From contig JABCTZ010000017.1 of assembly GCA_018238155.1 (NCBI GenBank), positions 116,949-180,948 of the forward strand: a stretch of 64,000 bases of DNA, given 5' to 3'. Positions 29,546 through 39,832 of the stretch are shown here, piece by piece. The notes beneath the pieces are model-generated. The model was not told where the DNA came from, searched no databases, and was given only the letters and a program-made list of their open reading frames with translations. Position 1 is the stretch's first letter; the number at the start of each line of letters is the position of its first letter. This DNA comes from Candidatus Heimdallarchaeota archaeon. Its GTDB lineage: Archaea > Asgardarchaeota > Heimdallarchaeia > JABLTI01. Both the position numbers and the translations under genes were made by a program.

Positions 29546-29679
29546 GATCTATAACACCTGCAAAGTTTACCGTATAATGTGATTGGACTTCTATGTGCTC
29601 TGATTTTAGTAGCTCTTTTAAATTCTTTTCGAAGAAATGTTCTACAAAAGTTTTCTCGATAAGAAATGAAAAGATGCGC

Positions 29680-31020
29680 TCATAAAATATTCAACTCTAC
29701 TAGGTGATCAATCCTTTTTTGGATTAGTGCTTTCGTTCCAACATCTTTTCTGTGAAAAAGAGGTCCTTTTACAAAAGTTGTTGCCTTTTCTGCTATTTTT
29801 TCTGCTTGTTCTATAGTGTCTGCAATACCCACAATAGCTATTGCTCGAGAGGATGTAGTGATTATTTTGCCTGTTGCTAATTCACTAACAGATGAATAGT
29901 ATAAATCAGCACCTTCATTGATTATTTTTTCAACAGCGACATCTATTGGTTCTTCCTTTTTAGGTGACACCGGATAACCTTCAGGTACAAGATATTTACA
30001 AACTGTAGCTTTATGCTCGAATTCCACGTTTAGCTCAGCTAATTTCTTATTGATCATTGCATTGAAAACATCAATGAGAGGTGTTTTCAAGAGTGGTAAT
30101 ACATTCATTGCTTCTGGGTCGCCAAAACGAGCATTATATTCTAGAAGTTTTAATCCCTTTGTAGTTAGCATGAATCCACCATACAAAATTCCACAATAAT
30201 CTTGTCCTGTTTCTTCTTTGATTGCCTTTGCGGATTTTCTAATGATTTCTTTTGCTTCTTCTACTATTTTTGCTTGAATGAAAGGTAATAGATGATCCTC
30301 AGCACTATAGGATCCCATTCCACCGGTGTTTGGTCCCTGATCCCCATCAAAAGCTCGTTTATGATCTTGAGCTATAGGTGTAGCAACAATATCTTCTCCT
30401 GATACAAAGCACTGAAGTGAGAATTCTTCACCAACAAGCAATTCTTCTAAAACAACAGGTTCACCTTGTTGGAAAATCTCTTTACAGAATGCAACTACTT
30501 CTGCAATTCCTAAGAGGTGTTCACCCATTAACTTTACTCCTTTTCCACCGGCAAGACCATCTCTCTTAACAACTACTTTTCCGAGTTTGTTAACATAGTC
30601 AATAATATCTTGATCCTTTGAATCTGGTTGGAAAACTTTGAATTCAATTATCCCTGGGATATTATATTTCTTCATTAAATCTCGAGTAAAACTCTTCGAG
30701 GCTTCCACACGGGCATTTGTTTTTGTTGGTCCTATGGACTCTACTCCTTTATCTTTCAAGAAATTAACAATGCCTTCTGCAAGTGGGTTTTCAGGACCGA
30801 TAACAGCAAAATTTGGTTGAATATCATTGATAAATTCCTCAAGTGCAATATAATCATTTAACTTTGCAATCTTCACTTTAGTTGATAATTTTGCTATACC
30901 GGGATTTTTTGCTTTCATGAATGCATAAAGCTCTAAATCGCTTCGTTTTAGTGCTTTTGCTATTGCATGTTCTCTTGCTCCTTGCCCAACTAGTAGTACC
31001 TTACATTTTTTTCCAGTCAT
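29680..31020 (-). CDS. purD: PurD, phosphoribosylamine-glycine ligase
   Basis: 446 residues, an ATP-grasp ligase joining phosphoribosylamine and glycine to give GAR. The start VLLVGQGAREHAIA holds the substrate loop, VVKRDGLAGGKGV the ATP-grasp glycine loop and QDHKRAFDGDQGPNTGGMGSYS the family signature. EYNARFGDPEAMNVLP carries the metal ligands. The length is normal for a stand-alone archaeal PurD. It reads towards the left with purF, purL, purQ and purS upstream on the same strand; a 304-base gap separates it from purF. Confidence 0.96.
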   Translation of the reverse strand: MTGKKCKVLLVGQGAREHAIAKALKRSDLELYAFMKAKNPGIAKLSTKVKIAKLNDYIALEEFINDIQPNFAVIGPENPLAEGIVNFLKDKGVESIGPTKTNARVEASKSFTRDLMKKYNIPGIIEFKVFQPDSKDQDIIDYVNKLGKVVVKRDGLAGGKGVKLMGEHLLGIAEVVAFCKEIFQQGEPVVLEELLVGEEFSLQCFVSGEDIVATPIAQDHKRAFDGDQGPNTGGMGSYSAEDHLLPFIQAKIVEEAKEIIRKSAKAIKEETGQDYCGILYGGFMLTTKGLKLLEYNARFGDPEAMNVLPLLKTPLIDVFNAMINKKLAELNVEFEHKATVCKYLVPEGYPVSPKKEEPIDVAVEKIINEGADLYYSSVSELATGKIITTSSRAIAIVGIADTIEQAEKIAEKATTFVKGPLFHRKDVGTKALIQKRIDHLVELNIL

Positions 31021-31324
31021 TTTTTTTCACTTCTACATTAATTTTAGATAGTAATCTTTTAAACTTTTCATTTTGCTCGTATGGTTAAACATTGATTCCA
31101 TTTCTTCTTTACCAATTAATTTGTAATTATTCATATATTGCTAAGTGAAAGAAATAGAGTTAAGAGAAATTGAAAGGATAACAATTACGGAATCATTCGA
31201 TGCATAACTAGCAATTACTACTCTGATATCAATTGTTTATGTTAATCTAATCTTCAAATGAAATGATCTGTTGAAGAGATTAAAGATGAAATCACTCTAT
31301 TAAATACAATCAAAAAAAGAAGCG
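31021..31324. other. Intergenic stretch between purD and purF
   Basis: No open frame or RNA gene was found in these 304 bases. It is AT-rich and would contain the purD promoter. No repeat or strong hairpin was noticed. Confidence 0.6.
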
Positions 31325-32785
31325 CTAACTTTCTCTTTTACATAACCCTTGAGAAGGCGGAGATTTAATTGAGTAATTTCCTGTTAGACAAGCTAAGCAG
31401 AGATTATTATTATCTGGCCAGAGGTCGAAACCAATTGAATTGACCAATAATGGAACTGTATTATAGATTATTGCATCTACTCCAACTAGCTCTGCTATTG
31501 CCTCATCAGTTCGTCCACAAGCAATTAATTCTCGTTCTGTTGGAAAATCCGTGCCCATAAAACATGGATGGATTAATTTCGGGCAACTAATTGCGAAATA
31601 AACTTTTTCTGCTCCGGCATCCCGAATCATTTTTATGATTCCTTTTGATGTTGTACCTCTTACAATAGAATCATCAACTAGAACCACTTTCTTACCTTTG
31701 ACGAGATTTGACATCACATTCAGTTTTAGCTTTACTGCTTCTTCTCGAGCAGCTTGTCTAGGCATAATGAACGTTCTTCCAACATAGCGGTTTCTAATTA
31801 ACGCTTCAGAATATTCGATTTTTGTTTCTTTGGAGAACCCAATTGCAGCAATTCTACCTGAATCAGGTATTGGAACTACGAGATTTGCTTCGTATCCTCT
31901 TTCTTTAAATAATCTTCCTAGAGCACGACCAATTTTCTCTCTCGCTTCATAAGCGGAAACACCATCCATAACTGCATCAGGTCGAGCAAAGTAGACCCAT
32001 TCAAACATACAATGGGCAATTTTTTCTTCTTTAACCAGTCGTTTATGTTTAATGCTTTTTTCAGATACAATTAACATTTCTCCCGGTTTAACATCACCTT
32101 CAGGTTTTGCTCCAACAATGGTTAGTCCTATTGTTTCTGAAGCAATAACAAAATCTCCCTCTCGAGTTTTCCCATAACACATCGGTTTGAATCCTAGTGG
32201 ATCTCTTAATGCAATCATTTCCCCTCTACTTGTTGTGATGAGAATTGAATAAGCTCCATCTAGATTTTCAATTAGTAATTTACAAGCTTTATTCATATCA
32301 CCTTTTTCTTTTTCTAAACCGAAATCAAGGAGTTTACCAATAACTTCTGTATCTGTATCATGACTAAAACGATAACCTTCTTCCATGAGAAAATCTCTAA
32401 CTTGTTCATAATTAGCAATTGTACCATTAAAGGCAATTGCTATCTTCATCATTCTAGTCTGCATAACAAATGGTTGAATGCCAATTGTTAAATCGACACC
32501 TGCCGTTGGATATCGAACATGCCCTATACCAAATTTACCCTTTAAGGATGCTAATGTTGTTTTATCAAAAACGTCTTTTACAAAACCAAGGTCGGAAATC
32601 GTTCGCATATTTTTCTTATTGACTATTGTAATTCCAGCACTAGATTGTCCTCTATGCTGTAAAGCTAACAACCCTTGATAAAGTAGGAAACCTAAATCGT
32701 TAATACGTTTCGTGGTTCGTATACCAATAATTCCACAATGTTCTCTAGGTTTGTCAATTTCCAAGCATGTATCCTCAAACGACAT
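31325..32785 (-). CDS. purF: PurF, amidophosphoribosyltransferase
   Basis: 486 residues. A short leader (MSFEDTCLEIDKPREH) precedes CGIIGI, so the catalytic N-terminal cysteine is probably C17 after removal of a propeptide. The glutaminase domain continues with LLALQHRGQSSAGI and GHVRYPTAG. The phosphoribosyltransferase part has the PRPP loop KVVLVDDSIVRGTT. The C-terminal cysteines (CLACLTG) together with others suggest a 4Fe-4S site as in Bacillus-type PurF. The enzyme makes phosphoribosylamine, the first committed step. Confidence 0.96.
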   Translation of the reverse strand: MSFEDTCLEIDKPREHCGIIGIRTTKRINDLGFLLYQGLLALQHRGQSSAGITIVNKKNMRTISDLGFVKDVFDKTTLASLKGKFGIGHVRYPTAGVDLTIGIQPFVMQTRMMKIAIAFNGTIANYEQVRDFLMEEGYRFSHDTDTEVIGKLLDFGLEKEKGDMNKACKLLIENLDGAYSILITTSRGEMIALRDPLGFKPMCYGKTREGDFVIASETIGLTIVGAKPEGDVKPGEMLIVSEKSIKHKRLVKEEKIAHCMFEWVYFARPDAVMDGVSAYEAREKIGRALGRLFKERGYEANLVVPIPDSGRIAAIGFSKETKIEYSEALIRNRYVGRTFIMPRQAAREEAVKLKLNVMSNLVKGKKVVLVDDSIVRGTTSKGIIKMIRDAGAEKVYFAISCPKLIHPCFMGTDFPTERELIACGRTDEAIAELVGVDAIIYNTVPLLVNSIGFDLWPDNNNLCLACLTGNYSIKSPPSQGLCKRES

Positions 32786-32849
32786 TTTTCTCTATAGTTT
32801 TAAAATTTATAGATTTACTACAAAATGAAAAGAAATAATAAAGGAGAAT

Positions 32850-35099
32850 TCATTTCTGAATTTTGCCTTCCATTTCTTCTTCCATTCTATATTTCCACTT
32901 TTGTTTGATTTCTTCAAGTGATAATTCAATAATATTAATATCATTACCGTTGCTTATTAGTAGTTTCTTCTCTTCAATTACTGTTCCAATTAAAGTAGCC
33001 GGGATTTGGTGTTGTGCAAATTGAGCTACAACCTTCCCAAGATTTTCATCAGTTGCTGTTACCAGAAATCTCCCATGTGTTTCAGAGAATAATTTGATAT
33101 CAACTCGGTCAGTATCTGCAGGTATTCGATGTAGATCTATGTTATATCCTAAATCACCAGCCATTGCCATTTCAGTTAAGGCAACAAATAGTCCACCTTT
33201 CGATAAATCATGCGATGCAGATACCAGTTCAGAATTGATGATAGACACCATGTCTGACAAAGTACTCTTAGCTTTGGTAAAATCAACTTTAGGAACTTGA
33301 CCGTTTTCTGTTTGATGAATAACTCGGGTGTATTCTGATCCACCAATTTCTGTTCTAGTTTCGCCAATAAGAATGACATGTTGTTTTGATGCTTTGAATT
33401 TACTATTCATTGCTTTTGAGACGTCTTCAAGTAGACCCGCTGCAAATATCACTGGAGAAGGCTTCACAGCAACATTATTTACTTGGTCATGGTTGTAGAA
33501 ACTAACATTGCCACCAACACAAGGAATATCAAGTGCTTTCGCTGCGTCAGCTAATCCTTCCACAACTTTTTCAAAAGTCCAGAAAACTTTTGGGTGCTCG
33601 GGATTACCAAAATTCAAACAATCTGTGAATGCTATAGGTTCTGCACCAACAGCAGCAACATTACAACATGCTTCCATTAATACTCCTGCTCCACCGTTAT
33701 ATGGATCAAGATAGCAATGATGTGAATTACCATCAAAAGTTGCTGCAATGCCTTTTTTTGAACCAAATTCAGATAATCGAAAAACGCCGCTATCGCCTTG
33801 CCCAGACTTTATTGTAGAGTAAAGACCCACTTCAGTATCATATTGACGATAAACCCATTCTCTACTTACAATATTATCACTCGTCATTATTTTTCGGCAA
33901 ATGCTATTGAGCTCCTTTATTTTTGGTTCCTTTGGCAACCATTTTCTATCGAGCTTATCAAGATAATCTGGATATTCTGCTGTCCTATTTGCAGCGGGAG
34001 GTTTAGTTAGAAGATGTGCCGGTAAGTCAACAATTGGTTTCCCTTTGTAGTTTACAACACATTTTCCAGTATCAGTTACAATACCAAGTTCCTCGAAAGG
34101 AAGTTCATACTTTTCAAAAATAGCATTTATTTTTGGAACATTTTCCAGTTTAACAACAAAGAACATCCTTTCTTGAGATTCACTAACAAGGATTTCCCAT
34201 GGTTCCATATCATCTTCTCGAATTCGTATTTTCTCCAAATCGATTTGTGTTCCAGTTCCACCTGCATCAGCAGTTTCAGAGATAGAACAAGTGACTCCTG
34301 CAGCTCCTAAATCTTTTAATCCCTCAACCACTCCCGATTTTATTGCCTCAAGAGTTGCTTCAATAATTAACTTCTTCATATATGGGTCGCCAATTTGCAC
34401 TGCTCCTCTATCACTCTCAGATTCTTCAGTAATATCCTTAGATGCAAATGATGCTCCGCCGATACCGTCTCTTCCTGTAGATCCCCCAAGTAGAATTAAT
34501 CTATCTCCTGGTGTTGTTGCTGTGCTCAGAGCCAATTCATCTTTACGCATTATGCCAAAACAACCAACGTTGATTAAGCAATTTATTTGGAATGAAGGAT
34601 CAAATTCGATTTCTCCACCTGCATTTGCAATTCCAACACAATTACCGTATCCACCTACTCCTTTCGTCACATGCTTTAGTAACCATTTTGTGTGTGGATC
34701 AGATAATTTGCCAAATCGAAAGCTATCCAATAGCCCAATTGGTCTAGCTCCCATACAAAGAATATCACGAATAATTCCACCAACACCAGTAGCTGCACCA
34801 TTATATGGATCAAGAGCTGAGGGATGATTATGCGATTCTAGTTTAAACACTAAGGCTAAACCGTCACCAATATCTACAACACCTGCATCTTCACCTGGAC
34901 CACAAATTACTCTTGGTCCTTCTGTAGGTAATTTTGGAAGAACAGGACGACTGCTTTTGTAAGAACAATGTTCTGAGTTCATAACTTCAAGCATAGCTGC
35001 TTCAGGTATAGTTAAGTCTCGTTGGAGTTCTTTGAAAACAGCTGCTTTCTCTTCTGCAGTTAAGTTAATTTCATCTTGTTGTATTGTTTCTTGTATCAA
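32850..35099 (-). CDS. purL: PurL, FGAM synthase large subunit (small-type)
   Basis: 749 residues, the length of the stand-alone PurL that works with PurS and PurQ. Two homologous halves are visible, each with a glycine-rich ATP/phosphate site: NGAATGVGGIIRD in the first and NGGAGVLMEACCNVAAVG in the second. HNHPSALDPYNGAATG is the family signature. It converts FGAR to FGAM using ammonia from PurQ. The ATG lies two bases behind the purQ stop on the leftward strand, so the order is purS-purQ-purL in one operon. Confidence 0.96.
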   Translation of the reverse strand: MIQETIQQDEINLTAEEKAAVFKELQRDLTIPEAAMLEVMNSEHCSYKSSRPVLPKLPTEGPRVICGPGEDAGVVDIGDGLALVFKLESHNHPSALDPYNGAATGVGGIIRDILCMGARPIGLLDSFRFGKLSDPHTKWLLKHVTKGVGGYGNCVGIANAGGEIEFDPSFQINCLINVGCFGIMRKDELALSTATTPGDRLILLGGSTGRDGIGGASFASKDITEESESDRGAVQIGDPYMKKLIIEATLEAIKSGVVEGLKDLGAAGVTCSISETADAGGTGTQIDLEKIRIREDDMEPWEILVSESQERMFFVVKLENVPKINAIFEKYELPFEELGIVTDTGKCVVNYKGKPIVDLPAHLLTKPPAANRTAEYPDYLDKLDRKWLPKEPKIKELNSICRKIMTSDNIVSREWVYRQYDTEVGLYSTIKSGQGDSGVFRLSEFGSKKGIAATFDGNSHHCYLDPYNGGAGVLMEACCNVAAVGAEPIAFTDCLNFGNPEHPKVFWTFEKVVEGLADAAKALDIPCVGGNVSFYNHDQVNNVAVKPSPVIFAAGLLEDVSKAMNSKFKASKQHVILIGETRTEIGGSEYTRVIHQTENGQVPKVDFTKAKSTLSDMVSIINSELVSASHDLSKGGLFVALTEMAMAGDLGYNIDLHRIPADTDRVDIKLFSETHGRFLVTATDENLGKVVAQFAQHQIPATLIGTVIEEKKLLISNGNDINIIELSLEEIKQKWKYRMEEEMEGKIQK

Positions 35100-35101
35100 G
35101 A

Positions 35102-35818
35102 TTAACTCCTCCTCAAGAATTTCTCAATGGATTGAAAATAGAATTTTCCATCTTCGGTTTCCCATGGGCTCAGAGTGCTTTCTGCTGCTCTCTCAGGATG
35201 AGGCATTAGTCCTACAACGTTACCTTCTAAGTTAGAGATGCCAGCAATATTTTCAATTGAACCATTTGGATTTGCTTCTTTTGTTACCTCTCCTGATTCA
35301 GTTGTGTATCGCCATACGATTTGATCATTATCGTTTAATTCTTTCAATCCCTTTGTATCCAAATAGTATCGACCTTCACCATGAGCAATTGGGATTTTCC
35401 AGACATCTCCTTTCTTTGCTATGTTTGTTGCTGCACTTCTTTCAGTTTCAACACGCAAATTCGTCCATTTGCAACTGAAACGTAATGTTTCATTACCAAT
35501 AAGAGCTCCTGGTAAAAGTTCTGATTCAACAAGAATTTGAAAACCATTACAGATGCCTAAAACTGGTACACCTTCTTTGGCTCGTTCTTTTACTTTGCTC
35601 ATAACTGGTGTGAAAGCAGCAATGATTCCTGCACGTAGATGGTCTCCGTATGTGAATCCTCCGGGTAAGAAGATTGCATCATACTTTTCCAGATTCTTCA
35701 TTGCTTTTTCGTGCCATAAGAAATCAACATCCCACTCCATTACATTTCTCATCGCATTTACAAGGTCTCTATCACAAGTAGAGCCTGAGAATTGGATTAC
35801 TACAACATTCATTGGCAT
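35102..35818 (-). CDS. purQ: PurQ, FGAM synthase glutaminase subunit
   Basis: About 238 residues, starting [18 protein letters not shown]. The nucleophile cysteine is in [14 protein letters not shown], and the late histidine of the triad is in [11 protein letters not shown]. The frame is open further upstream into purS, but the ATG at 35818 follows GGTGA at a normal distance and gives the conserved N-terminus. It supplies ammonia to PurL through a PurS-bridged complex. It lies between purS and purL on the same strand. Confidence 0.95.
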   Translation of the reverse strand: MPMNVVVIQFSGSTCDRDLVNAMRNVMEWDVDFLWHEKAMKNLEKYDAIFLPGGFTYGDHLRAGIIAAFTPVMSKVKERAKEGVPVLGICNGFQILVESELLPGALIGNETLRFSCKWTNLRVETERSAATNIAKKGDVWKIPIAHGEGRYYLDTKGLKELNDNDQIVWRYTTESGEVTKEANPNGSIENIAGISNLEGNVVGLMPHPERAAESTLSPWETEDGKFYFQSIEKFLRRS

Positions 35819-35847
35819 AAATTTTTCACCACATATTTTACCAAAAA

Positions 35848-36105
35848 TCATTTTACTAATTGGATGACACACATGTGAGCTACTGGATTGTAGATTCGAA
35901 GTTCATTTACCATTTTTAAGCAAATTTCTTCTGCCTCGTTCTCATCTTTGGCTTCTAAATTTACCTTCAAAATCTTGCCACTGCGAACAGATTCGACCAT
36001 ATCATAACCATGCTTTATCATGAGATCACGCATGATTGTTTCACCCTCGGGGTCTCGAGCGTTCTTTTTTCCCTCAATAATTATTTCAACAGAAAATTTG
36101 GGCAT
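35848..36105 (-). CDS. purS: PurS, FGAM synthase small subunit
   Basis: 85 residues beginning MPKFSVEIIIEGKKNARDPEG, the typical PurS opening; the middle AEEICLKMVNELRIYNP fits the family. The in-frame GTG at 36120 is less likely than the ATG at 36105, which is preceded by GGTGG. PurS bridges PurL and PurQ. It is the first gene of the leftward purS-purQ-purL-purF run. Confidence 0.94.
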   Translation of the reverse strand: MPKFSVEIIIEGKKNARDPEGETIMRDLMIKHGYDMVESVRSGKILKVNLEAKDENEAEEICLKMVNELRIYNPVAHMCVIQLVK

Positions 36106-36220
36106 AATATGACTTACCACCTAGATCTACTATGAAATGGACTTATGTTTCCAGAGAAGAGCTTAGGTTTTAAATCTTCTTTTGAAGATGCAAAGAAAAA
36201 AAAGGAATTATTGAAAGAGA

Positions 36221-37579
36221 TTAGTTCTCTTTCGGTTTAACATAGATTCCTGCATCAGACATGACGTAAATTAAAGCATCTTTTTTATCCATTAAAAATT
36301 CTGCAAGATAATTTCTCATAGTTTCTTGAACAGACCCTTTTATTTTTACCCCACTAATTCTGAATGTCTCTTTGAGTTCTTTATGATCCATTTCAGTGAT
36401 CATATCAATTTGATTGTCTTTTAGTATTCGAAGAAGGTCCACAGGTTTTTGATTGCCAATTTTGAACGTTTCTTCGCTACATTTATTCGCAACAACCCAT
36501 GTAAGAGCTTCATCTAGATCTTTTTCTTTTATTGCGATCATTGTGTCATGATAGGCTTGATTTCCAACACCATCTTGAGCTCTTGCTAGGAGAAGAATTT
36601 TACCTCCTTTTCTGGCTGCATTCCAAGCGGCATGCATACCTTTACCTGCTTGATACAAATTCAAACCTAGATCGCTGGTGGTTATAATAACTAAATCAGC
36701 TCCTTTATCAACTTCTATTTCTCGCAAAGGTTTGAGTAAATCGCGAGCAAGGTTGTGAATAGAGATTATATCACCTGCATTAAGCAGAACTATTTTCTTA
36801 TCATTAAGGATTGCATCTATACAGAAAACTGCCTTAGTCTTTTTGACAAATTCAACCATTTCAATCATATCTTGAATGACTGGGTTTCCTTCAGTGTTCC
36901 CTAATCTACATTCAGCTTTAAAACCAGTTTCTTTTGAAAATGCTTTTGGATGGTTTCTGCTGATAGTTTTTCTCCCAGAAATACCAGGGAAGAATTGTTT
37001 TACAGTTCCTGCTACTCCGGCAAAATAGTGATATTCAGAATCTGTCATTGCAATGACGAGACAAGCATCAAGTGCTAATTTATTTAAGAAAATTGGTGTG
37101 CCTCGTGATGATGTTCCAATTTGAGTTACACCTTCATCACAATTATGACTTACAACATGGTCCTTGTATTTTTCCCATATTTCTGCACCAAGAACCTTAT
37201 TCTTTATTTCTTCTTCAGTTCCAGGTCGGTGTGTACCACTTGCTATTAGTATATGCAAATCCGATGGTGCAACTCCGTAATCTATGATTTTCGGGAAAAG
37301 TAATGGTAGAAGTATTCTAGTATGAATATTAGGGCGTGTGTTATCATCTGTTAAAATAATAACTGGTTTGCCTTTTGAATAATTTTCATCGATGAGGTCT
37401 TTTAACGAAAGACTGTCAATTGGACTCTCAATTACATCCAGTAACCTTTTGTTAATATCCTCTATCTCTTTTACTGCTCCAGTAATCTCAAGATTGCGAG
37501 CATCAATTCCTTTTGGAATAAAATAGTTAATTTCATCCGCACCATAATCTATTGGCGTGTTCATATATTCGTTAGTCAT
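36221..37579 (-). CDS. LarA-like protein (nickel-pincer racemase family, DUF2088)
   Basis: About 452 residues. ILIASGTHRPGTEEEI and YHYFAGVAGTVKQFFPGISG match the two conserved catalytic stretches of LarA, including a histidine in each and a lysine in GTVKQ near where the pincer cofactor is linked. IIVLTDDNTRP-like IILTDDNTRPNIH near residue 80 is also typical. LarA homologues racemise or epimerise 2-hydroxyacids. No LarB, LarC or LarE cofactor gene is seen in this window. The ATG at 37579 follows GGATGG and is preferred to one five codons upstream. It is probably unrelated to its purine neighbours. Confidence 0.82.
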   Translation of the reverse strand: MTNEYMNTPIDYGADEINYFIPKGIDARNLEITGAVKEIEDINKRLLDVIESPIDSLSLKDLIDENYSKGKPVIILTDDNTRPNIHTRILLPLLFPKIIDYGVAPSDLHILIASGTHRPGTEEEIKNKVLGAEIWEKYKDHVVSHNCDEGVTQIGTSSRGTPIFLNKLALDACLVIAMTDSEYHYFAGVAGTVKQFFPGISGRKTISRNHPKAFSKETGFKAECRLGNTEGNPVIQDMIEMVEFVKKTKAVFCIDAILNDKKIVLLNAGDIISIHNLARDLLKPLREIEVDKGADLVIITTSDLGLNLYQAGKGMHAAWNAARKGGKILLLARAQDGVGNQAYHDTMIAIKEKDLDEALTWVVANKCSEETFKIGNQKPVDLLRILKDNQIDMITEMDHKELKETFRISGVKIKGSVQETMRNYLAEFLMDKKDALIYVMSDAGIYVKPKEN

Positions 37580-37722
37580 TTTTAAACCATCCAAATCGTT
37601 TTGCTATTACGAGCAACATTTCTCTGAGTGAATTATTAACATTTTTGATTAATTATAGAATGCTTTTTTCTCGAATGAAAAAGTTAATGTATGAATGTTT
37701 TTTATTAGTGTACTTGATTTTA

Positions 37723-38070
37723 ATGCCCTTAGAAAAATTGTGCTCAACGAAAGATATCCCAGAAAATGATGCTAAAAGATTCAATATCAAGAACTTTGAT
37801 ATTGCTGTTTTTAATGTGAATGGTGAATTTTACGCAATTAATCGTAAATGTACACACATGAAAGGCAACCTTGCCAAGGGTTTGGTTGAAGATACTACGG
37901 TGAGATGTCCCCTACATGGAGCAAAGTTCAATCTAAAAACCGGCGAGTTAGTAACCCATCCTGGTACAATAGCTGGTTGGTTCAAAAAAGCAAAAAATAC
38001 TACTGTGTATAAAACTAAAGTGAAAAACAATGATCTTTATGTTGATCTTCCTCAACCCATTGAGGAGTAA
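37723..38070 (+). CDS. Rieske-type [2Fe-2S] ferredoxin-like protein
   Basis: About 115 residues, the size of soluble Rieske ferredoxins. Cluster ligands are C43 and H45 in KCTHM and C62 and H65 in RCPLHGAKF. The frame is open from 37645, but the extra 26 residues are hydrophobic and unlike this family, so the ATG at 37723 is chosen; a GTG at 37708 is possible. It likely donates electrons to a partner oxygenase or reductase, which is not visible nearby. Confidence 0.85.
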   Translation: MPLEKLCSTKDIPENDAKRFNIKNFDIAVFNVNGEFYAINRKCTHMKGNLAKGLVEDTTVRCPLHGAKFNLKTGELVTHPGTIAGWFKKAKNTTVYKTKVKNNDLYVDLPQPIEE

Positions 38071-38105
38071 TTTTTTTGCTATGATTTATGGATTATTCAT
38101 AACAA

Positions 38106-38462
38106 TTATTTTTCTGACCATAAACCTAATTGGTTGCCACAGCAGTCTTCGAAAACAGCATAAAAACCAAAATTATTACCAATGTCTGTTTTTTCTCGAA
38201 CAATTTTACCTCCTAAATCGACAATTGTTTCAAGTGTAGTATTAATATTTTCTGTTTGAATATGTAACATTATTTCTCCTTTAGCAACTTTCTCTGATTC
38301 GAAGAATGCTCCACCAACACCTGTTTCACCGGTTTTGAAAAATGAATAGCCGGGCATACCTGTTTCAGTAGTGACCTCCCAAGAGAATACAGTCTCATAA
38401 AACTTTTTTGCACTTTTAATATTTCTAATTGGAATCTCTATATGAACGAATTTTTTCTCCAA
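38106..38462 (-). CDS. Glyoxalase/VOC-superfamily protein
   Basis: About 118 residues, a single VOC domain: FVHIEIPIRNIKSAKKFYETVFSW at the start, GVGGAFF in the middle and FEDCCGNQLGLWS at the end. The second half carries the usual FAVFEDCCGN metal-side strand (here FYAVFEDCCGN). The open frame begins at 38486, but a TTG at 38462 lies five bases behind AGGTGA and fits the domain boundary. The substrate is unknown; such proteins often dimerise. No operon partner. Confidence 0.82.
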   Translation of the reverse strand: MEKKFVHIEIPIRNIKSAKKFYETVFSWEVTTETGMPGYSFFKTGETGVGGAFFESEKVAKGEIMLHIQTENINTTLETIVDLGGKIVREKTDIGNNFGFYAVFEDCCGNQLGLWSEK

Positions 38463-38726
38463 AAATATCACCTGTATTTGTTTCAATTAAATATTAATGA
38501 AAGGAAGTTAAAAAACCTTCCAGTTAACTTTATGACTATTTTTCATTCTGAAACCATTTTTGAACCTTAAGCAAACCATTGCTAGAGCTCCTTTATAGGA
38601 TAATTTGTTTATAGTTATACTGCAGATAAAATTGAGCTAATATTCATAATCAAGACTGTACTCTTTCAACACCCATTTGATCTCCAGAATAAAGCTCATC
38701 GATTAAAAATATTTGAGGTAAAAGAA

Positions 38727-39710
38727 ATGAAAACAAAAATTATTATTGGTATAGCATTCATTGCAATATTGCTTCTACCAATTTCAACACAATTCACCTC
38801 TGCACAGGGTGATCAAATAAATGTTGATGATAAACCAGGAATGATTACAATAACTACCGAATATATTACCTTCAAATTTACTGAAGGGAGACCTAATTTT
38901 ACTTGGTGGAATGGTAACACTAGTTCTTCAGATGAAATGTATAATGTTCATTATATGACGATTTCTGAATATTTTGGCGATGATGAGATCCTAGATGGTT
39001 TAAATGAACTAATTGGTGGTTTAAGCTACAATTTACTTACCAGTGTTTGGTCAACAGATGTAGTTGAAGAAGATGAAAATGTAACAATCACAATGACCAT
39101 GTCAGGTTTAGCAAATGATGTTGAATTACAATTCATAGTTCATATTTATACTTCTGATCAAGTTATAGTTGGGACGGATTCAGTTGTCGAAGGTTTAACT
39201 GAAATAAAATTTGATATTGTGGTTAAGAATTGGCAATTCTCTGAAGGAGCTCAAGGTTTAGGTATAAAAGCTCAGATTCATGAATCGCAAAGACGAAACC
39301 GTGTTCGCATCAGAAGTGGTTCTGTTGAAGAAAATGGTAATAGATCCCGCCTTATGCAATTTGAAAGTGATGAATATAACAATGCCATAGTAGCTTATTA
39401 TGAATGGGCAACTTTTGCTGATATTTATAATGGATCCGAAAAAATAGACACAATAGACGTAGGTACTACTTATTTCAATGATGATATCCCAGGTCCAGGT
39501 GAAGGTCCCTTAGGTGGAGATCACAAAATACACAATCAATGGCTTACGTATCCAAATTACGGAGATTCCTTAACGATGATTCATGATCCATCAATAGGTG
39601 TGGATCCAACTGCAATTAGTAACAATCTTTCACTTACCATTCTCCCAATAATTGGTGGTATACTTGCACCCATTTTAGTGGTAAGTCTAGTAAAAAGAAA
39701 AAGACACTAA
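38727..39710 (+). CDS. Secreted protein with C-terminal membrane anchor, unknown function
   Basis: 327 residues. The signal peptide covers about residues 1-28 (IIIGIAFIAILLLPISTQF). The beta-rich body has repeated T-x-T strands. The C-terminal hydrophobic segment (ILPIIGGILAPILVVSLV) followed by KRKRH places the body outside the cell. No domain was recognised. It lies upstream of another surface-linked gene (39833) in the same direction with a 120-base gap. Confidence 0.75.
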   Translation: MKTKIIIGIAFIAILLLPISTQFTSAQGDQINVDDKPGMITITTEYITFKFTEGRPNFTWWNGNTSSSDEMYNVHYMTISEYFGDDEILDGLNELIGGLSYNLLTSVWSTDVVEEDENVTITMTMSGLANDVELQFIVHIYTSDQVIVGTDSVVEGLTEIKFDIVVKNWQFSEGAQGLGIKAQIHESQRRNRVRIRSGSVEENGNRSRLMQFESDEYNNAIVAYYEWATFADIYNGSEKIDTIDVGTTYFNDDIPGPGEGPLGGDHKIHNQWLTYPNYGDSLTMIHDPSIGVDPTAISNNLSLTILPIIGGILAPILVVSLVKRKRH

Positions 39711-39832
39711 ATAGAAATTTGTGATTATGGACTTTTTTCCAAAATCACTTTCTTTTTATCTAAATAAAAAAAATTGTAAAGAACAATAATTTAATGTAGC
39801 ATAGAATACAATAATTCTTGAGGTAATTCTTG

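Noticed and set aside
34291..34827. Rightward 178-codon frame over purL
   Set aside because: Antisense shadow of purL; no start context and no family similarity.
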